Source: Candidatus Pantoea bituminis
GTDB lineage: Bacteria; Pseudomonadota; Gammaproteobacteria; Enterobacterales; Enterobacteriaceae
Direction: 5' to 3'
Assembly: GCF_018842675.1 (NCBI RefSeq)
Contig: NZ_JAGTWO010000002.1
Span: forward strand, 124,001 to 188,000
DNA length: 64,000 nucleotides
Shown here one piece after another: positions 1 to 9,392 of this stretch (positions are counted from its first letter, which is position 1; every line of letters starts with the position of its first letter). The notes under the pieces were generated by a model. The model was not told the origin of the DNA. It saw only the letters and a program-made list of their open reading frames with translations, and searched no databases. Position numbers and translations under genes: made by a program.

Positions 1-1
1 C

Positions 2-841
2 ACCGGTAACGAGGATCTCTCATCCCGCACTGAAGAACAGGCGGCGAGCGTGGAAGAAACAGCGGCAACACTCGAGGAACTGACCGCCACCATCAGCAAT
101 ACCGCATCAAACACGGCGCAGGCACGTCAGTTTGTTTCTGAAACCGCTGGCATTGTAAAAGAGAATGGCGAGCTGATGAATGATGTGTCCACCCGGATGA
201 AGGAGATTTATGAATCCTCCTCCAGAATGTCTAATATTATTTCTGTCATCGATGGCATTGCTTTCCAGACCAACATACTGGCCCTCAATGCGGCTGTGGA
301 AGCTGCTCGCGCGGGTGAATCTGGCCGGGGGTTTGCTGTGGTCGCCGGTGAAGTACGCACACTGGCCCAACGCAGTGCTTCCGCTGCACGTGAAATCAAA
401 ACGCTGATAGATGAATCTGTATCGCGCATTAACGCAGGCACCACATTAGTGGACAAGGCTGATAAGGGCATGACGAGCATCGTTAGAAACGTGCAGAGCA
501 TGGAACAACTGATTAACGAAATTGCTCAAGCCAGCCGGGAACAGAATGATGGCATTGAGCAAATCAACTGCGCCATGGAGCAAATCGATACGACTACTCA
601 GCAAAATGCTGCTCTGGTAGAACAGTCTGCGGCTGCTGCAGCCTCCATGCAGGAACAAACCCAAGTGTTGCAGGAGATTGTGAGCATGTTTCGCTTAAAT
701 GAAGGAAGCGCTATAAACCGTACGCAAACGGTCAGCGTTCCTGTCTCGGTCACCACTCAGCAGCAATTTAGCACTGTCCGTCAGGCACCACGACTACCTG
801 GCAAAACGGCTGCTACAGAGGGAAGCTGGGAATCATTTTAA
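2..841 (+). CDS. Methyl-accepting chemotaxis protein, C-terminal part (5' end outside window)
   Basis: The reading frame is open from base 2, so the periplasmic, membrane and HAMP parts lie upstream of the window. What remains is the cytoplasmic signalling hairpin. A first methylation helix rich in E/Q pairs ([13 protein letters not shown]) is followed by the highly conserved tip ([14 protein letters not shown], then [19 protein letters not shown]) that contacts CheA and CheW, and then by the returning helix with a second methylation region. The protein ends in SWESF, a variant of the NWETF tail that tethers CheR and CheB in high-abundance enterobacterial receptors such as Tsr and Tar. The ligand cannot be told because the sensor domain is missing. 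Confidence 0.96.
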   Translation, partial: TGNEDLSSRTEEQAASVEETAATLEELTATISNTASNTAQARQFVSETAGIVKENGELMNDVSTRMKEIYESSSRMSNIISVIDGIAFQTNILALNAAVEAARAGESGRGFAVVAGEVRTLAQRSASAAREIKTLIDESVSRINAGTTLVDKADKGMTSIVRNVQSMEQLINEIAQASREQNDGIEQINCAMEQIDTTTQQNAALVEQSAAAAASMQEQTQVLQEIVSMFRLNEGSAINRTQTVSVPVSVTTQQQFSTVRQAPRLPGKTAATEGSWESF

Positions 842-961
842 TTGAACGATTTCGTAATAAAATGAAGTGAGCCAGACGGCGGGTTTTGAATGCTTTGTCT
901 AAAAATCCTGCAACAAAAGCTGCCTGTCTAAAATTACTGGCTCTTTGTTACCTTCCTGTAA

Positions 962-990
962 AAAAGGAGCATGCCAGACATGCTCCTTTT
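962..990 (+). terminator. Rho-independent terminator after the chemoreceptor gene
   Basis: A perfect 12-bp stem (962-973 with 979-990) with a 5-nt loop; the right arm ends in TTTT. It lies 120 bp after the chemoreceptor stop. I see no gene in the rest of 842-1169. Confidence 0.75.
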
Positions 991-1169
991 GACATTAATC
1001 ATTCGTTCGTTTCAAAGAAGCAATTATTTATGGCCGTCTTTTCTCTGCCGGTAACTGTTAAGAAATTTACCGCAAATCCTTCGCCGGGACGACCCGTTGT
1101 GTTTTTCACTGGGTCTTCGGCCAATTGCATGATCTAATTAGACATTTAACATAAATTACATTCTCTGCA

Positions 1170-1547
1170 CTATGCCTCAGGTGGTAAGTGATGAACCACC
1201 ATCACTTCTCTAGTTCTATATGAGCGTAATGCTCCCGCATACCGTTGAGTAAGTTGTCATCAGGCCAGTCTGCTGATTTACCCAGGCAGCAGGTAAACCT
1301 CTGACAGCCTCATGTATTCGACGTGCGTCACCTGTACCAGAACAGTGTCTGAAGCGTCCATGGTGTTTACGTAACGCATGGCACCGGGCAAAATGCCTGT
1401 CTCCTGCCAGCGGATGGTATGAAGCTTTATGCCCGCCAAGACTTCCGGCAGAAGTCGCTGAACAATCTTCAGTGTCTGCAAAGGAATGTTCCCCCTGTAT
1501 AGTGGCATTGTCAGCTTATGCCAACAAAGCTGCCTGATCGAGCACAT
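1170..1547 (-). pseudogene. ASCH-domain protein, reading frame broken twice
   Basis: The first part (1547 down to 1278) has ASCH-family character: LPEVLAG, then HTIRWQE, then GAMRYVN and VQVTHVE, a beta-barrel fold related to RNA-binding PUA domains. The frame stops at 1278, but the family's usual C-terminal part continues directly in another frame (GKSADWPDD, then GMREHYAHIE), and after a second shift near 1215 in a third frame (VMVVHHLPPEA, stop at 1170). Both shifts are one base. Repaired, the protein would be about 125 residues, a normal size for stand-alone ASCH proteins. This may be real decay or the same kind of sequence error seen elsewhere in the window. The start is uncertain; an internal ATG (MPLYRG) is an alternative. 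Confidence 0.6.
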
Positions 1548-1548
1548 G

Positions 1549-1574
1549 GTCCGCTATGAGCGAAAATCGGACGT
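1549..1574. repeat. Copy 1 of a 26-nt palindromic repeat
   Basis: The repeat has a GTCCGCTATGAGCG left part and a CGGACGT right part, so the outer GTCCG/CGGAC arms can pair. Matching 26-nt copies occur at 2155-2180 and 10749-10774, all in the same orientation and all outside genes. This copy directly adjoins the 5' end of the ASCH gene. Confidence 0.7.
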
Positions 1575-1647
1575 TATGTCTTAGAGAGGGTTTGATAAAA
1601 CGGCGTTAGAGCCGAACAGTTGTCACTATCCGGCTATGAGCAATGAA

Positions 1648-2025
1648 TCAAAGGCCGAATATAGCCTCAATTTCTATCGAGAGGTCAGGTGAGAAGAGGC
1701 GGCTGACTTCCACGAGCGAACTGGCTGGCAAGTGATCACCGTAATTTCGGTACAGCACGTTGCGTAGCCCGTTGATCTCCTCAAAAGAGGTGATGAATAT
1801 AGTCACTTTGATTAGTGCGGAAAAATCTATCTCTTCTAGGCTGACAATTTTCCTGATTTGGCTGAATATTTCTTCAGCCTGCTCAGCAATGCCTTCATGT
1901 TGGGCCGCTGTGCCAAACGCGGTCAGGCCGGAAATATAGAGCGTGTTGCCATGCTTTACTGAATGGACGTAAGGAGCCTTTACTTCACCTAACGCACGGT
2001 AATTCTTTCTTACCAGATTGCTCAT
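1648..2025 (-). CDS. RidA/YjgF-family protein lacking the usual arginine
   Basis: A 125-residue member of the RidA/YjgF/YER057c family, small trimeric proteins that often hydrolyse reactive enamine/imine intermediates. The family pattern is clear: YVHSVKHGNTLYISGLTAFG near the N-terminus, IRKIVSLEEIDFSALIKVTIFIT in two pieces in the middle, and SLVEVSRLFSPD plus IEIEAIF at the end. The frame extends nine codons further upstream, but ATG at 2025 is preferred because an AAAGG lies about 9 nt before it and the family normally begins there. In active RidA enzymes the segment before VEV is PAR-T; here it is PASS, so the substrate-binding arginine is absent and classic imine deaminase activity is doubtful. 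Confidence 0.85.
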   Translation of the reverse strand: MSNLVRKNYRALGEVKAPYVHSVKHGNTLYISGLTAFGTAAQHEGIAEQAEEIFSQIRKIVSLEEIDFSALIKVTIFITSFEEINGLRNVLYRNYGDHLPASSLVEVSRLFSPDLSIEIEAIFGL

Positions 2026-2116
2026 GCCGATGGCCTTTTTGAAAGGGAACAAGCCACAACCTTACCATTCCACTGTGAATGCTCAATGTTGATTGGCGTA
2101 TCGTAAAGTATGCATT

Positions 2117-2180
2117 GTCCGCTTCTGGTACAAAGCCACCTGCCGTGCCCCCATGACCGCTATGAGCGAAAAGCGGACGT
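2117..2180. repeat. Composite copy of the palindromic repeat
   Basis: Two units lie close together: a partial one at 2117-2136 (GTCCGCTTCTGGTACAAAGC) and a full 26-nt copy at 2155-2180 that differs from the 1549-1574 copy at two positions. The surrounding gap 2026-2356 holds no convincing gene; a long antisense frame across it is not supported. Confidence 0.65.
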
Positions 2181-2356
2181 TTGTGATAGTTAATTCACCT
2201 CGTGACCCTTCATGAATCTTCTGGTTAAACCCAGCAGGTGCTTTTGTCCCGCTTTTCACGCCCGAGTCAGTTGCCAATGATGCCCAACTAAATCTGTAAG
2301 GGGCTATGCGAATAACTGCATAAAGTTTCACAGACATTCGCAACAGGAATTTCATG

Positions 2357-3292
2357 TCATAAGGTAAAAACTGTGCGACAGCGGCTGTCATCCTCCTGCC
2401 ATGCATCGCTCACTTCACTCAACGGGCGCGTACAGAATGGAATGGAAAAATCACTGGTAGCGGCGGCTTGCAGGAGTTCACTAATTGAAGCTATAAGTTC
2501 TTCATTTGATACACTGCCCAGTCCACTCCCCATCAGTGTCAGTCCTGATGATCGCAGCAGCTTACTGGGTAAAGCAATTTCCTGCCCGCTGAGGGATCCA
2601 ATCTGCACAAAGCGTACAGTCTTTTCACCGCCGGCAACGGCCGCCGTCATGATGCTAAGCGCACTCGGTCCCCACAAATAGTCCAGCACTACGTCAATCC
2701 CTTCATTCATCAGGGCTGGCAGGTCTTCCTGTAGCGCGTCCAGCGTCAAAGTGATATCAGCACCAACCTCGCGCAGTTTTTCCAGTGCCTCACGGTTGCG
2801 TCCGGTTGCTATGATTTTTCCAGCCCCCAGATGCCGTGCGATCCGCACCGCCAGGTTGCCGGATGTGCCAGTTGCACCATTGATCAGCACGGTCTCCCCT
2901 TTCCGCAGTTGTGCTCTGCGCGTCAGTGCTGTCCATGAAGACATTCCGGGATTAGCAATCGCAGCGGCTGTCACTAAATCAAGTGTTGCAGGCAACGGCA
3001 CAATGCTGCTGACCGAAATCTGCGTTTTTTCAGCCATGCTACCCCAGGGAGAGTTGAACGCCAGGAAGTAAACCGGCTCACCGCTGAGCAGATAACCGGC
3101 TCCGTCAATTCCTGTAATAAAGGGATACTGCATGGACGCGCTGTAATGGGTTCCCGCTGCACGTGATTTTGCAAGCTGACTTACCGCAGCAGCTTTGACC
3201 GTGACCACAACATGTTTGTCATCTGACTGAGGTTCTGGGAAATCACCGTACACTGGCAATTCGCCAGCCTTATTGATAATTGCTGCTTTCAT
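2357..3292 (-). CDS. Zinc-independent quinone oxidoreductase-type dehydrogenase (MDR family)
   Basis: A 311-residue medium-chain dehydrogenase/reductase of the quinone-oxidoreductase type. The N-terminal GroES-like domain (about 1-120) lacks the zinc cysteines of alcohol dehydrogenases. The NAD(P)-binding Rossmann segment is at about 135-160 (INGATGTSGNLAVRIA). It probably reduces quinones or reactive enals with NADPH. The start ATG has a good AAGGA about 10 nt upstream. It is divergent from the MarR gene at 3363, with a small palindrome in the 70-bp gap, an arrangement typical of MarR-controlled detoxification genes. The substrate is unknown. Confidence 0.85.
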   Translation of the reverse strand: MKAAIINKAGELPVYGDFPEPQSDDKHVVVTVKAAAVSQLAKSRAAGTHYSASMQYPFITGIDGAGYLLSGEPVYFLAFNSPWGSMAEKTQISVSSIVPLPATLDLVTAAAIANPGMSSWTALTRRAQLRKGETVLINGATGTSGNLAVRIARHLGAGKIIATGRNREALEKLREVGADITLTLDALQEDLPALMNEGIDVVLDYLWGPSALSIMTAAVAGGEKTVRFVQIGSLSGQEIALPSKLLRSSGLTLMGSGLGSVSNEELIASISELLQAAATSDFSIPFCTRPLSEVSDAWQEDDSRCRTVFTL

Positions 3293-3323
3293 ATCTTATC
3301 TTCCTTCAGGTAGTAAAAATTAG

Positions 3324-3336
3324 GTGTAAAGTACAC
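3324..3336. promoter_or_regulatory. Candidate MarR operator between divergent genes
   Basis: A perfect inverted repeat, GTGTA-AAG-TACAC, in the 70-bp gap between the divergent oxidoreductase (start 3292) and MarR (start 3363) genes. Its position would let one bound repressor dimer cover both promoters. The assignment to MarR is an inference from position. Confidence 0.5.
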
Positions 3337-3362
3337 ATTATTCCCATCCCTGGAGAACTTCA

Positions 3363-3848
3363 ATGAAAAGAGTGCAAAATACACATAACTTCGTAAGCTA
3401 CGAAGATTTTCATGATGGATTACTGGCTGTAGTGAGTGCCTTTAACCGTCCGCAACGCGATGCTTTAATGATTAAAAAGTCCTGTATCCAGCTTGAACGG
3501 GCATTGTTTCCTCTTCTGGTGCAAATCAGCAGGTTCGGCCCCATCGGTGTGGTCGAACTGGCTAACAGGGTTGGCCGGGATTACTCGACAGTAAGCCGTC
3601 AGGTAGCAAAGCTGGAAGAAGCTGGCCTGGCGAAGCGGCAGAAAAATTCACAGGATAAAAGAGTTAATGAAGCCGACATAACAGCCGAAGGAAAAGCGAT
3701 GACAGACAGAATTGATGCCGTACGTGCACAAATCTATGACACCGTATTTATGCACTGGCCATGCGAGGAACAGGCTGAGTTTAGTCGGCTGCTGAAACGC
3801 TTTGTCGCCGATTTCACGGCGGTGGAAGTCAGCCAGCGAACCGGTTAA
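3363..3848 (+). CDS. MarR-family transcriptional regulator
   Basis: A 161-residue winged-helix regulator. The recognition region is at about 60-95 (GPIGVVELANRVGRDYSTVSRQ, read in two parts, then VAKLEEAGLAKR), followed by the wing with QDKRVNEADITAEGK and a C-terminal dimerisation helix. MarR proteins usually repress a neighbouring detoxification or efflux gene and let go when they bind a phenolic or oxidised ligand. The obvious target is the divergent quinone-oxidoreductase gene. GGAG lies 9 nt before the ATG. Confidence 0.88.
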   Translation: MKRVQNTHNFVSYEDFHDGLLAVVSAFNRPQRDALMIKKSCIQLERALFPLLVQISRFGPIGVVELANRVGRDYSTVSRQVAKLEEAGLAKRQKNSQDKRVNEADITAEGKAMTDRIDAVRAQIYDTVFMHWPCEEQAEFSRLLKRFVADFTAVEVSQRTG

Positions 3849-4159
3849 ACATTTGCCCGGTATCTCCATAAGGTATGGCGCTTTTACAGGCTGGTGGGGC
3901 GGTATGTGCGCTCGACCCTGCAGGGAGACACTGTAATCAGGCAGAGCAGAAGTTTTAACAGAAGAGTAGAAAAATCTTTCCCTGCCTGAACTTAGCTCCT
4001 GAAGCGGTATATGAAATGGCTCAGAAAGCTGCAAAATGGCAAACGGGCCAAATAAATTGACCGACTGGCGGAAGCATATCCGGAATGCCAAGTGTAAAGT
4101 GAATAAAGTGTTAAGTACTCCAGAAATCCTTGACACGGGAGAAGTGAAGGATAAAAACA
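3849..4159. other. Gap without a supported gene
   Basis: 311 bp between the MarR gene and a small ORF. Only antisense frames overlapping the MarR gene are present, and none resembles a known protein. No strong terminator was seen. Confidence 0.5.
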
Positions 4160-4342
4160 ATGAAAAATCAGCTCATTAAAGTTTATCTGTTCTGGTTAAG
4201 CATAATTCTTATTGTGATTAACATGGTGGTGGTTGATACAAGATCACCTGCAGCGGGAGACGGTGTGACTAAAAAACAGCAAGTGTTACCGTGGATAACT
4301 GCCGTTTATGCCCTGCCTCTGGCGGTATTCCTTATGTTTTAA
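4160..4342 (+). CDS. Small hydrophobic protein of unknown function
   Basis: A 60-residue frame with two likely membrane segments, about 8-25 (YLFWLSIILIVINMVVV) and about 44-59 (ITAVYALPLAVFLMF), joined by a short polar linker containing KK. An AAGGA about 9 nt before the ATG supports translation. I do not recognise the family. It lies alone between the MarR gene and a 600-bp gap. It could be a real small inner-membrane protein or a chance frame. Confidence 0.35.
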   Translation: MKNQLIKVYLFWLSIILIVINMVVVDTRSPAAGDGVTKKQQVLPWITAVYALPLAVFLMF

Positions 4343-4944
4343 GCATTACCTGAGGTAACTGTTAATAAATAAAAAAATTACGTCAGCAAACGTATCAACT
4401 TTCACTTTGAATTTTTGTGGCCTTTCTTCGGATATGATATGGCTTATATTTTTCAGTCTCGAACAGGATATTGGGTATCAGTACTAATTCCAGCTGAAAT
4501 GTTAATAAATTCAGTGACATTAACTGCTGACTGTGAAAAAATCAGTTAACGGATAAGGAATTGCGGGAATGGATCTGGCTGTCAATCCGCTGTCGGACAA
4601 TTGCCTGTAAGTTATTTTTTTCATGACGTTGCATACCTGTAATTAACAGACCTAAACAGAAATTTAGTGATACCCATATTAATTCTAATATTTATACCGG
4701 ACAATTAATCTGCCTACACCAGGGCATTTTATTTAGTTATGCGATAATAGCTTTTTCCCTGAGCATATAAATTAGCATTGCCGCATATTTCAGCCAGTAG
4801 CATGTCAGACAGAACAGACATGAGATATTGCAGTTGCAAAGTTATTGATTTCAAAAGTGAGCAAAACCGCATCGGGTAACCATCCGGAGAATCTGTCTGT
4901 GACAGGATAATGCCCGGCTGATATTTAGCAGATGAGGATATGAA
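4343..4944. other. AT-rich gap upstream of the Rob-like gene
   Basis: About 600 bp, clearly AT-rich, without a frame resembling a protein. It presumably carries the promoter of the AraC/Rob-like gene, but no operator was recognised. Confidence 0.5.
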
Positions 4945-5856
4945 ATGGCGAAAAACAGCCAGGAATTAGTAACAGTTCTGCTTGAGTGGATTGAAAATCG
5001 TCTGGGAGAATCATTATCAGTCGAAGATATTACAAAAAAATCCGGTTACACAAAATGGCATATGCAGCGGATATTCAAAGATGTGACGGGAATATCTCTG
5101 GGAGTTTATACCCGGCGGAGACGGCTTTCCAAGGCTGCGGTGGCACTGAGAATGACCAGCAGATCCATTATAGATATTGGTATGCAATATCATTTCGACT
5201 CCCAGCCGGCATTTACCCGGGCATTCAAGAACCAGTTTAATGAAACGCCAGCACGATATCGTCACATGGATAACTGGCACACTGCTGGTATTCAGCCGCC
5301 TTATCGCATCAGTGGAAGTGAGATCCCCAGGCATGAAATAGTCAGACTGGACAATCTCAAACTGGTTGGGCATATCGCCAGTTATCATTGTCATCTGGAA
5401 AATGTCTCAGAATACCGTGAAAAAATCCGAAGTGATTTCTGGTATCTGCTGCTGGAAGGAGCGAAAAAGGTTCCCCCTGTTATTTATGGCCTTCATGAAG
5501 TAAAGGCCAGTACGACAAGAGATGATGAACAGCAAGTTTTTTACAGTGCAGCAGTCAGTGAGGAATACCTTTCGTTAGATCTGAACAGGCATGGTGACAT
5601 TGTCCGTGAGGAAGGAGATTACGCCAGATTTACTTATCAGGGAGATCTGAAAGGTCTACAAAATTTTATTTTGCTGCTCTACAGTACATGTATGCCGTTA
5701 GCAGGCCTGGTCAGACGGCAGGGTCAGGATATAGAGTGCTACTACACGCATCAGGGTAACTGGCATGATATGCTCCCCTATGAAATTCACTGCGACTATT
5801 TCATACCTGTTTCACTGACTCAGTCTTCCATGGAAAATGCGGACCTGGCAGTATAA
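4945..5856 (+). CDS. Rob-like AraC-family regulator with GyrI-like domain
   Basis: A 303-residue protein with the layout of E. coli Rob (289 residues). The AraC/XylS double helix-turn-helix is at the N-terminus (about 8-107), with SVEDITKKSGYTKWHMQRIF as first recognition helix and DSQPAFTRAFK plus ETPARYR as second. A GyrI-like effector-binding domain follows (about 120-290). Relatives (Rob, SoxS, MarA, RamA) turn on efflux and stress genes; the GyrI-like part suggests direct sensing of a small hydrophobic molecule. It is a lone gene with GAGG about 9 nt before the ATG. It is probably an additional paralogue rather than the core rob gene, which I infer from the accessory setting. Confidence 0.85.
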   Translation: MAKNSQELVTVLLEWIENRLGESLSVEDITKKSGYTKWHMQRIFKDVTGISLGVYTRRRRLSKAAVALRMTSRSIIDIGMQYHFDSQPAFTRAFKNQFNETPARYRHMDNWHTAGIQPPYRISGSEIPRHEIVRLDNLKLVGHIASYHCHLENVSEYREKIRSDFWYLLLEGAKKVPPVIYGLHEVKASTTRDDEQQVFYSAAVSEEYLSLDLNRHGDIVREEGDYARFTYQGDLKGLQNFILLLYSTCMPLAGLVRRQGQDIECYYTHQGNWHDMLPYEIHCDYFIPVSLTQSSMENADLAV

Positions 5857-6037
5857 ATTTTCATTAAAGCCGGGGAAGCAGTCAGGCGATAATTAAGGCC
5901 TTTGCAGATAATGATCCCTTGATTAAACATAACCTTCGTTCAAACTGAAGTAGACAGACTTAATTACTTGGCAAAAAATAATAAAAGAGCAGTCATCAGA
6001 GCTGTATTCCGATTACTCCGACTAAGTGAGAAAAAAG

Positions 6038-6478
6038 ATGAAAACAATTATCGCCTTACATAAACACTGGTACACCGCTGATGCGCTCAAGGTCGTTGTC
6101 TGCGATGATGTGATTAAAATTGATTTAGAAGACGGCCTTTTTACTTTTGAGGCTCTTGGCGATTTACATGCCGCTTTTCTCAGAATCAGCACGTGGTATT
6201 CCTTACTTTATGTCGTAGTTGATTGTTGGATTGACCTTCGAATGAAAGATGATGAGATAGATTTTTTACTGTCAAATAAAAAAATGGTCGAAGGATTACG
6301 TCAATTTCATCATGCTATTTCTCATTATCAAGGAGATCCCATGGACTCGGAACTTATGACTTTTTTGGAACAAGAAGAGAGTGAAGTATGGGTCCGGAAA
6401 ACACATCAGGCTTTTAAAAACTATATTGAGAAGCATCTGCCTATCGAAGAAATGTTCGCCTTTGTACTGCGAAAATAA
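6038..6478 (+). CDS. Hypothetical protein
   Basis: A 146-residue soluble acidic protein that I do not recognise. Two starts are possible: GTG at 6026 or ATG at 6038. The ATG is preferred because GTGAG sits 7 nt before it. It has no signal peptide and no membrane segment; the middle and end look alpha-helical (LSNKKMVEGLRQFHHAI, then FKNYIEKHLPIEEMF). It stands alone, followed by a perfect hairpin at 6635. The even codon use and a single full-length frame suggest a real gene. Confidence 0.5.
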   Translation: MKTIIALHKHWYTADALKVVVCDDVIKIDLEDGLFTFEALGDLHAAFLRISTWYSLLYVVVDCWIDLRMKDDEIDFLLSNKKMVEGLRQFHHAISHYQGDPMDSELMTFLEQEESEVWVRKTHQAFKNYIEKHLPIEEMFAFVLRK

Positions 6479-6634
6479 TTTCGAGTTATTATTTTTGTTA
6501 ACATTAAACTAGTTTGAAAATAATTAACCCCGTTACTTCTCTGTCTCAGTGAAAGTTTCTCATGAATCATATGGGTAACATAGCCCGACATTAGTAAGGC
6601 CCAATGGATTTCATATTGTTTGTAGATAATTATT

Positions 6635-6669
6635 CCAGAAAGCTGAAGAAAACGCTTTCAGCTTTCTGG
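6635..6669. terminator. Strong hairpin between convergent genes
   Basis: A perfect 13-bp stem (6635-6647 with 6657-6669) and 9-nt loop between the hypothetical gene and the reverse-strand AraC gene. Neither side has a clean T run, so it may end transcripts only weakly or serve as a 3' stabiliser. Confidence 0.45.
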
Positions 6670-6736
6670 AGAAAATTAAGATTTTTTCATATTTTTTAAA
6701 AGACAATGCACTTGTCAGTGTAAGCGCCATGTCAAC

Positions 6737-7514
6737 TCAGGTCATTGGACAATCAAACATTATACTTTTACATCTGCGCGTATATTTACGGGGCGGATCA
6801 CCAACAATACGGGTAAATGCAGTAGTAAAACTGCTTGCACTTTGATAACCCAAATCAAGAGCCGTACCAAGTACTGACTCACCTGCTATGAGTTTTTCTA
6901 CAGCAGCAATTATCCGAAGCCTTTCTCTCCATACTAAAAAAGTCATTCCAGTTTCATTTAAAAAAAGACGGGCTATAGTACGTTGGCTGGCACATGACTG
7001 CTCTGCAAGCTCACTCAGCGTATCCGTACAGCCAGGAGTATTTTTTAACTTTTGAGTAATAAACCGGAGGCGTTTATCCTGGCCTTCTGGAATAAAGAAA
7101 TTAGACTGCGAAACGTTTTTTCTAACTGGCATATCATTAGCTGCCTTATCAGGCTTAGTTCCGGACTCTCCACATTGGTAAAACTAAGCAAACAGGCTTC
7201 TCGCGCCAGTTCAAGCATCAAAGTGGACACTGTGAACATTTCTAACTGCTGCTCCCTTGAATTTCCCGCCCCGAAATTAAAATGAAGGTTTATGAGTTCG
7301 GCCTGTTGAGGGTAAACAGCACGGTGTATAACTCCGGGGGAATAAGTATGGCCATTCCCGGAAGTGCCAGCCACCAACCGCTCTCAGTCTGCACTCTCAC
7401 CGTGCCGCTCACTGCGATTGTCAGTTGTGCCTCCTCATGACAGTGATCAGTTATGTGATGTCCGGAAAGGTGATTGTATTTAACAGCATAGAGGGAAGCT
7501 TCAGACTTTATCAT
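6737..7514 (-). CDS. AraC-family regulator with N-terminal cupin, two homopolymer frameshifts
   Basis: Three frames in a row make one regulator of about 259 residues. The N-terminal cupin sensor (HHITDHCHEEAQLTIAVSG, then a PPGVIHR segment after the first shift) is followed by a linker and a C-terminal AraC double HTH (LSELAEQSCASQRTIARLF, then SASSFTTAFTRIVGDPPRKY). The first break is in a run of five C (reverse strand; 7333-7337) and the second in a run of six A (7116-7121). Adding one base to each run restores a continuous family-like protein, so sequence error is more likely than decay. The target is unknown. It is divergent from the FMN reductase gene, which it may control. Confidence 0.7.
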
Positions 7515-7834
7515 TCAAGATACCTTTGGCAGACGGGCGAAAGAGTTTGTCAGCTTAACGAAAGAAACTTCTTTGACACTCTCACATAATACACAACGCA
7601 GACGGCGTGAAAATACTTTATGTAAATATATTTACTAAAGGATTTATCCATAAATTTCATATAATTAAATATTCTTTCTGTCTCGCCACTTTTTCTGATG
7701 AATTCCATTATGGCTGACCTTGCAGATCAACGCGCCTAACTGCAGTTCCGGTTCCTGTTCTTCATTTTTCTAATGGCTTTCAGCAATGAATGTTTAGGCC
7801 TGAAGTATTACCTGGCTAACTAAAAGGTATCTGA
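7515..7834. other. Divergent promoter region between AraC and FMN reductase genes
   Basis: 320 bp without a gene between the divergent AraC regulator (start 7514) and the FMN reductase (start 7835). AT-rich. No clear operator was recognised. Confidence 0.4.
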
Positions 7835-8419
7835 ATGAATATCAAAATTATTACAGGTAGTGTACGCAGTAGTCGGGTTGGGCCACAAATATCACAGTGG
7901 ATTCTTACAACCATTCAACAGTCTGCAGCTTACTCATCATCTGAAATAGTTGATTTAAAAAAATGGCAACTTCCTCTTGATGATGAACCTTATCTGCCAG
8001 CAACCGGACAATATGTCCAGCCTCTTACCCGCCGCTGGAGTAAAAAAATCAAGGAGGGTGATATAATTATTTTTGTTTTCCCACAATATAATGCTGGATA
8101 TCCTGCGGCGCTCAAAAATGCGATTGATCACCTTTATGATGAATGGAATGCGAAACCTGCAATAATTGTTAGTTATGCAAATCGGGGAGGTGGTAAAGCT
8201 GCCAGTCAGATGAGGCAGGTTCTTGAAGGGATATTTATGCGACCTTTGAGCAGCGAAATTGAAATAAAACTATCTGAAATGAATTTTGACCCAATGGGTA
8301 GAATTGCCGATCCGGAAAGTTCACTTGCAGTTTATCAGGACAAACTTATGGGTCTCATGCATGAGGCTGAAAGCATATTATACGAAGAAAAAATAAAATT
8401 CTGGAAAGGAATATGTTAA
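7835..8419 (+). CDS. NADPH-dependent FMN reductase-family protein
   Basis: A 194-residue flavodoxin-fold protein. The N-terminal phosphate-binding loop is at about 7-14 (TGSVRSSRVG), and the flavin-binding family signature PQYNAGYPAALKNAIDHLYD is at about 84-103. Members reduce FMN, quinones or azo/chromate compounds with NAD(P)H. AAAAGG precedes the ATG. It stands divergent from an AraC gene and before an IS fossil. The natural substrate cannot be told. Confidence 0.82.
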   Translation: MNIKIITGSVRSSRVGPQISQWILTTIQQSAAYSSSEIVDLKKWQLPLDDEPYLPATGQYVQPLTRRWSKKIKEGDIIIFVFPQYNAGYPAALKNAIDHLYDEWNAKPAIIVSYANRGGGKAASQMRQVLEGIFMRPLSSEIEIKLSEMNFDPMGRIADPESSLAVYQDKLMGLMHEAESILYEEKIKFWKGIC

Positions 8420-8725
8420 CAGCAGCTTCGGAATAACCTGGCTTTTGATAATAAACCGCCCGGCTTTAAGTATGCTGGACAGTTTTATGTAGGTCATGCT
8501 TACAGGTTAACAGCAATGCCTCCAGCGGGCTTGTTGAAAAAGCGTACCCGAGCGTAAAACAGGCGTTCTGAATTGCCATGGATAATCCAGAAACTTCCGG
8601 ACCGTTAATAATACTGATTTTCATATTCAGCCCGGGACATCTGATCGCTCGAACCATGCCGACGCTTACAGGTATAAAACATCGATTTAATCAAAAACAT
8701 CGCAGCGGGCTTCTTCGCGCGTTCT

Positions 8726-8953
8726 TTAAATGTTTTTCTTTATTCGTTCGCGTGTCAGTAGCTGGAAAAAGCTTTCTGCAACCGCGATGTCGTGGCAGTT
8801 ACCGCGACGACGCATGCTGTCTTCCAGACCGTGTGATTTCAGGAACGACTGCCACTCATGGCTTATGAAAATAGCGGCAACAGCATTCACAACCTGATGG
8901 CCTCTGCGTCTCCCCGGCACCACCGGGTGGTCATGGCCTGTAAGCTCCGCCAA
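8726..8953 (-). mobile_element. IS3-family transposase (OrfB) fossil
   Basis: The reverse-strand frame carries the end of an IS3-family integrase core: SHEWQSFLKSHGLEDSM, RRRGNCHDIAVAESFFQLL, then RERIKK. The conserved glutamate of the DDE triad is in AESFF. Upstream codons (8953-8870) no longer resemble the family and the frame stops just after the core, so this is a fragment of about 50 recognisable codons. No inverted-repeat ends or target duplication were seen. The remaining DNA from 8420 to 9105 shows no supported gene. Confidence 0.75.
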
Positions 8954-9105
8954 ACCCCGCAGGCGTCGGGCTTTGAGGCTGAGGATTAGGGCTGAAACGG
9001 GGGAAATGCATTCCGCCTCGCCTGAAAACGTTAGCTTTTTATCCAGAATTTTTTACAGCAAAGGATGGTGCGTGCAACGGCCAAAGAACAATCCTCGTAA
9101 GTTTT

Positions 9106-9132
9106 GCCCGCAGCCGAATGCGGGCTTTTTTT
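9106..9132 (+). terminator. Rho-independent terminator
   Basis: Stem GCCCGCA (9106-9112) with TGCGGGC (9119-9125), 6-nt loop, then seven T. No plus-strand gene is visible just upstream, so it may belong to a lost gene or a small RNA in 9000-9100. Confidence 0.75.
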
Positions 9133-9182
9133 GATAACCGCTCCCAGGAGCTGACCGGAAAAGTTAAGGAGTATTCGCCACA

Positions 9183-9392
9183 GTGAAATCAGCCTGGAAC
9201 ATGAAAAACGACGATCATCCCGCTCCTGATGACGCACAGCGACGTGACACAGCCCCGCTGAAGGAGAACACAGAACTGGAAGAAGCATTCTGGTCGCTGT
9301 TAGGAAAGCTTGAAGCTGCATCTGATGAAGAGTCTCGGACTGCTGTGCGTGAAAAGATATGGCGGCTCGTTAAAAAGGGCGGCAGTGAATAA
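9183..9392 (+). CDS. Small hypothetical protein
   Basis: A 69-residue charged protein with a predicted amphipathic helix in its second half (LEEAFWSLLGKLEAASDEE) and a basic end. No family was recognised. GTG at 9183 is 11 nt after AAGGAG; an ATG at 9201 is an alternative start. A strong terminator follows at 9516, which supports a short transcription unit. Confidence 0.45.
   Translation: MKSAWNMKNDDHPAPDDAQRRDTAPLKENTELEEAFWSLLGKLEAASDEESRTAVREKIWRLVKKGGSE

Noticed and set aside
2083..2406. A 107-codon reverse frame over the palindromic repeat
   Set aside because: It is built from the repeat and the end of the dehydrogenase gene in another frame; no protein family.
3648..4160. A 170-codon reverse frame over the MarR gene and the following gap
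   Set aside because: It overlaps a clear MarR gene, has no family likeness, and is a shadow frame.
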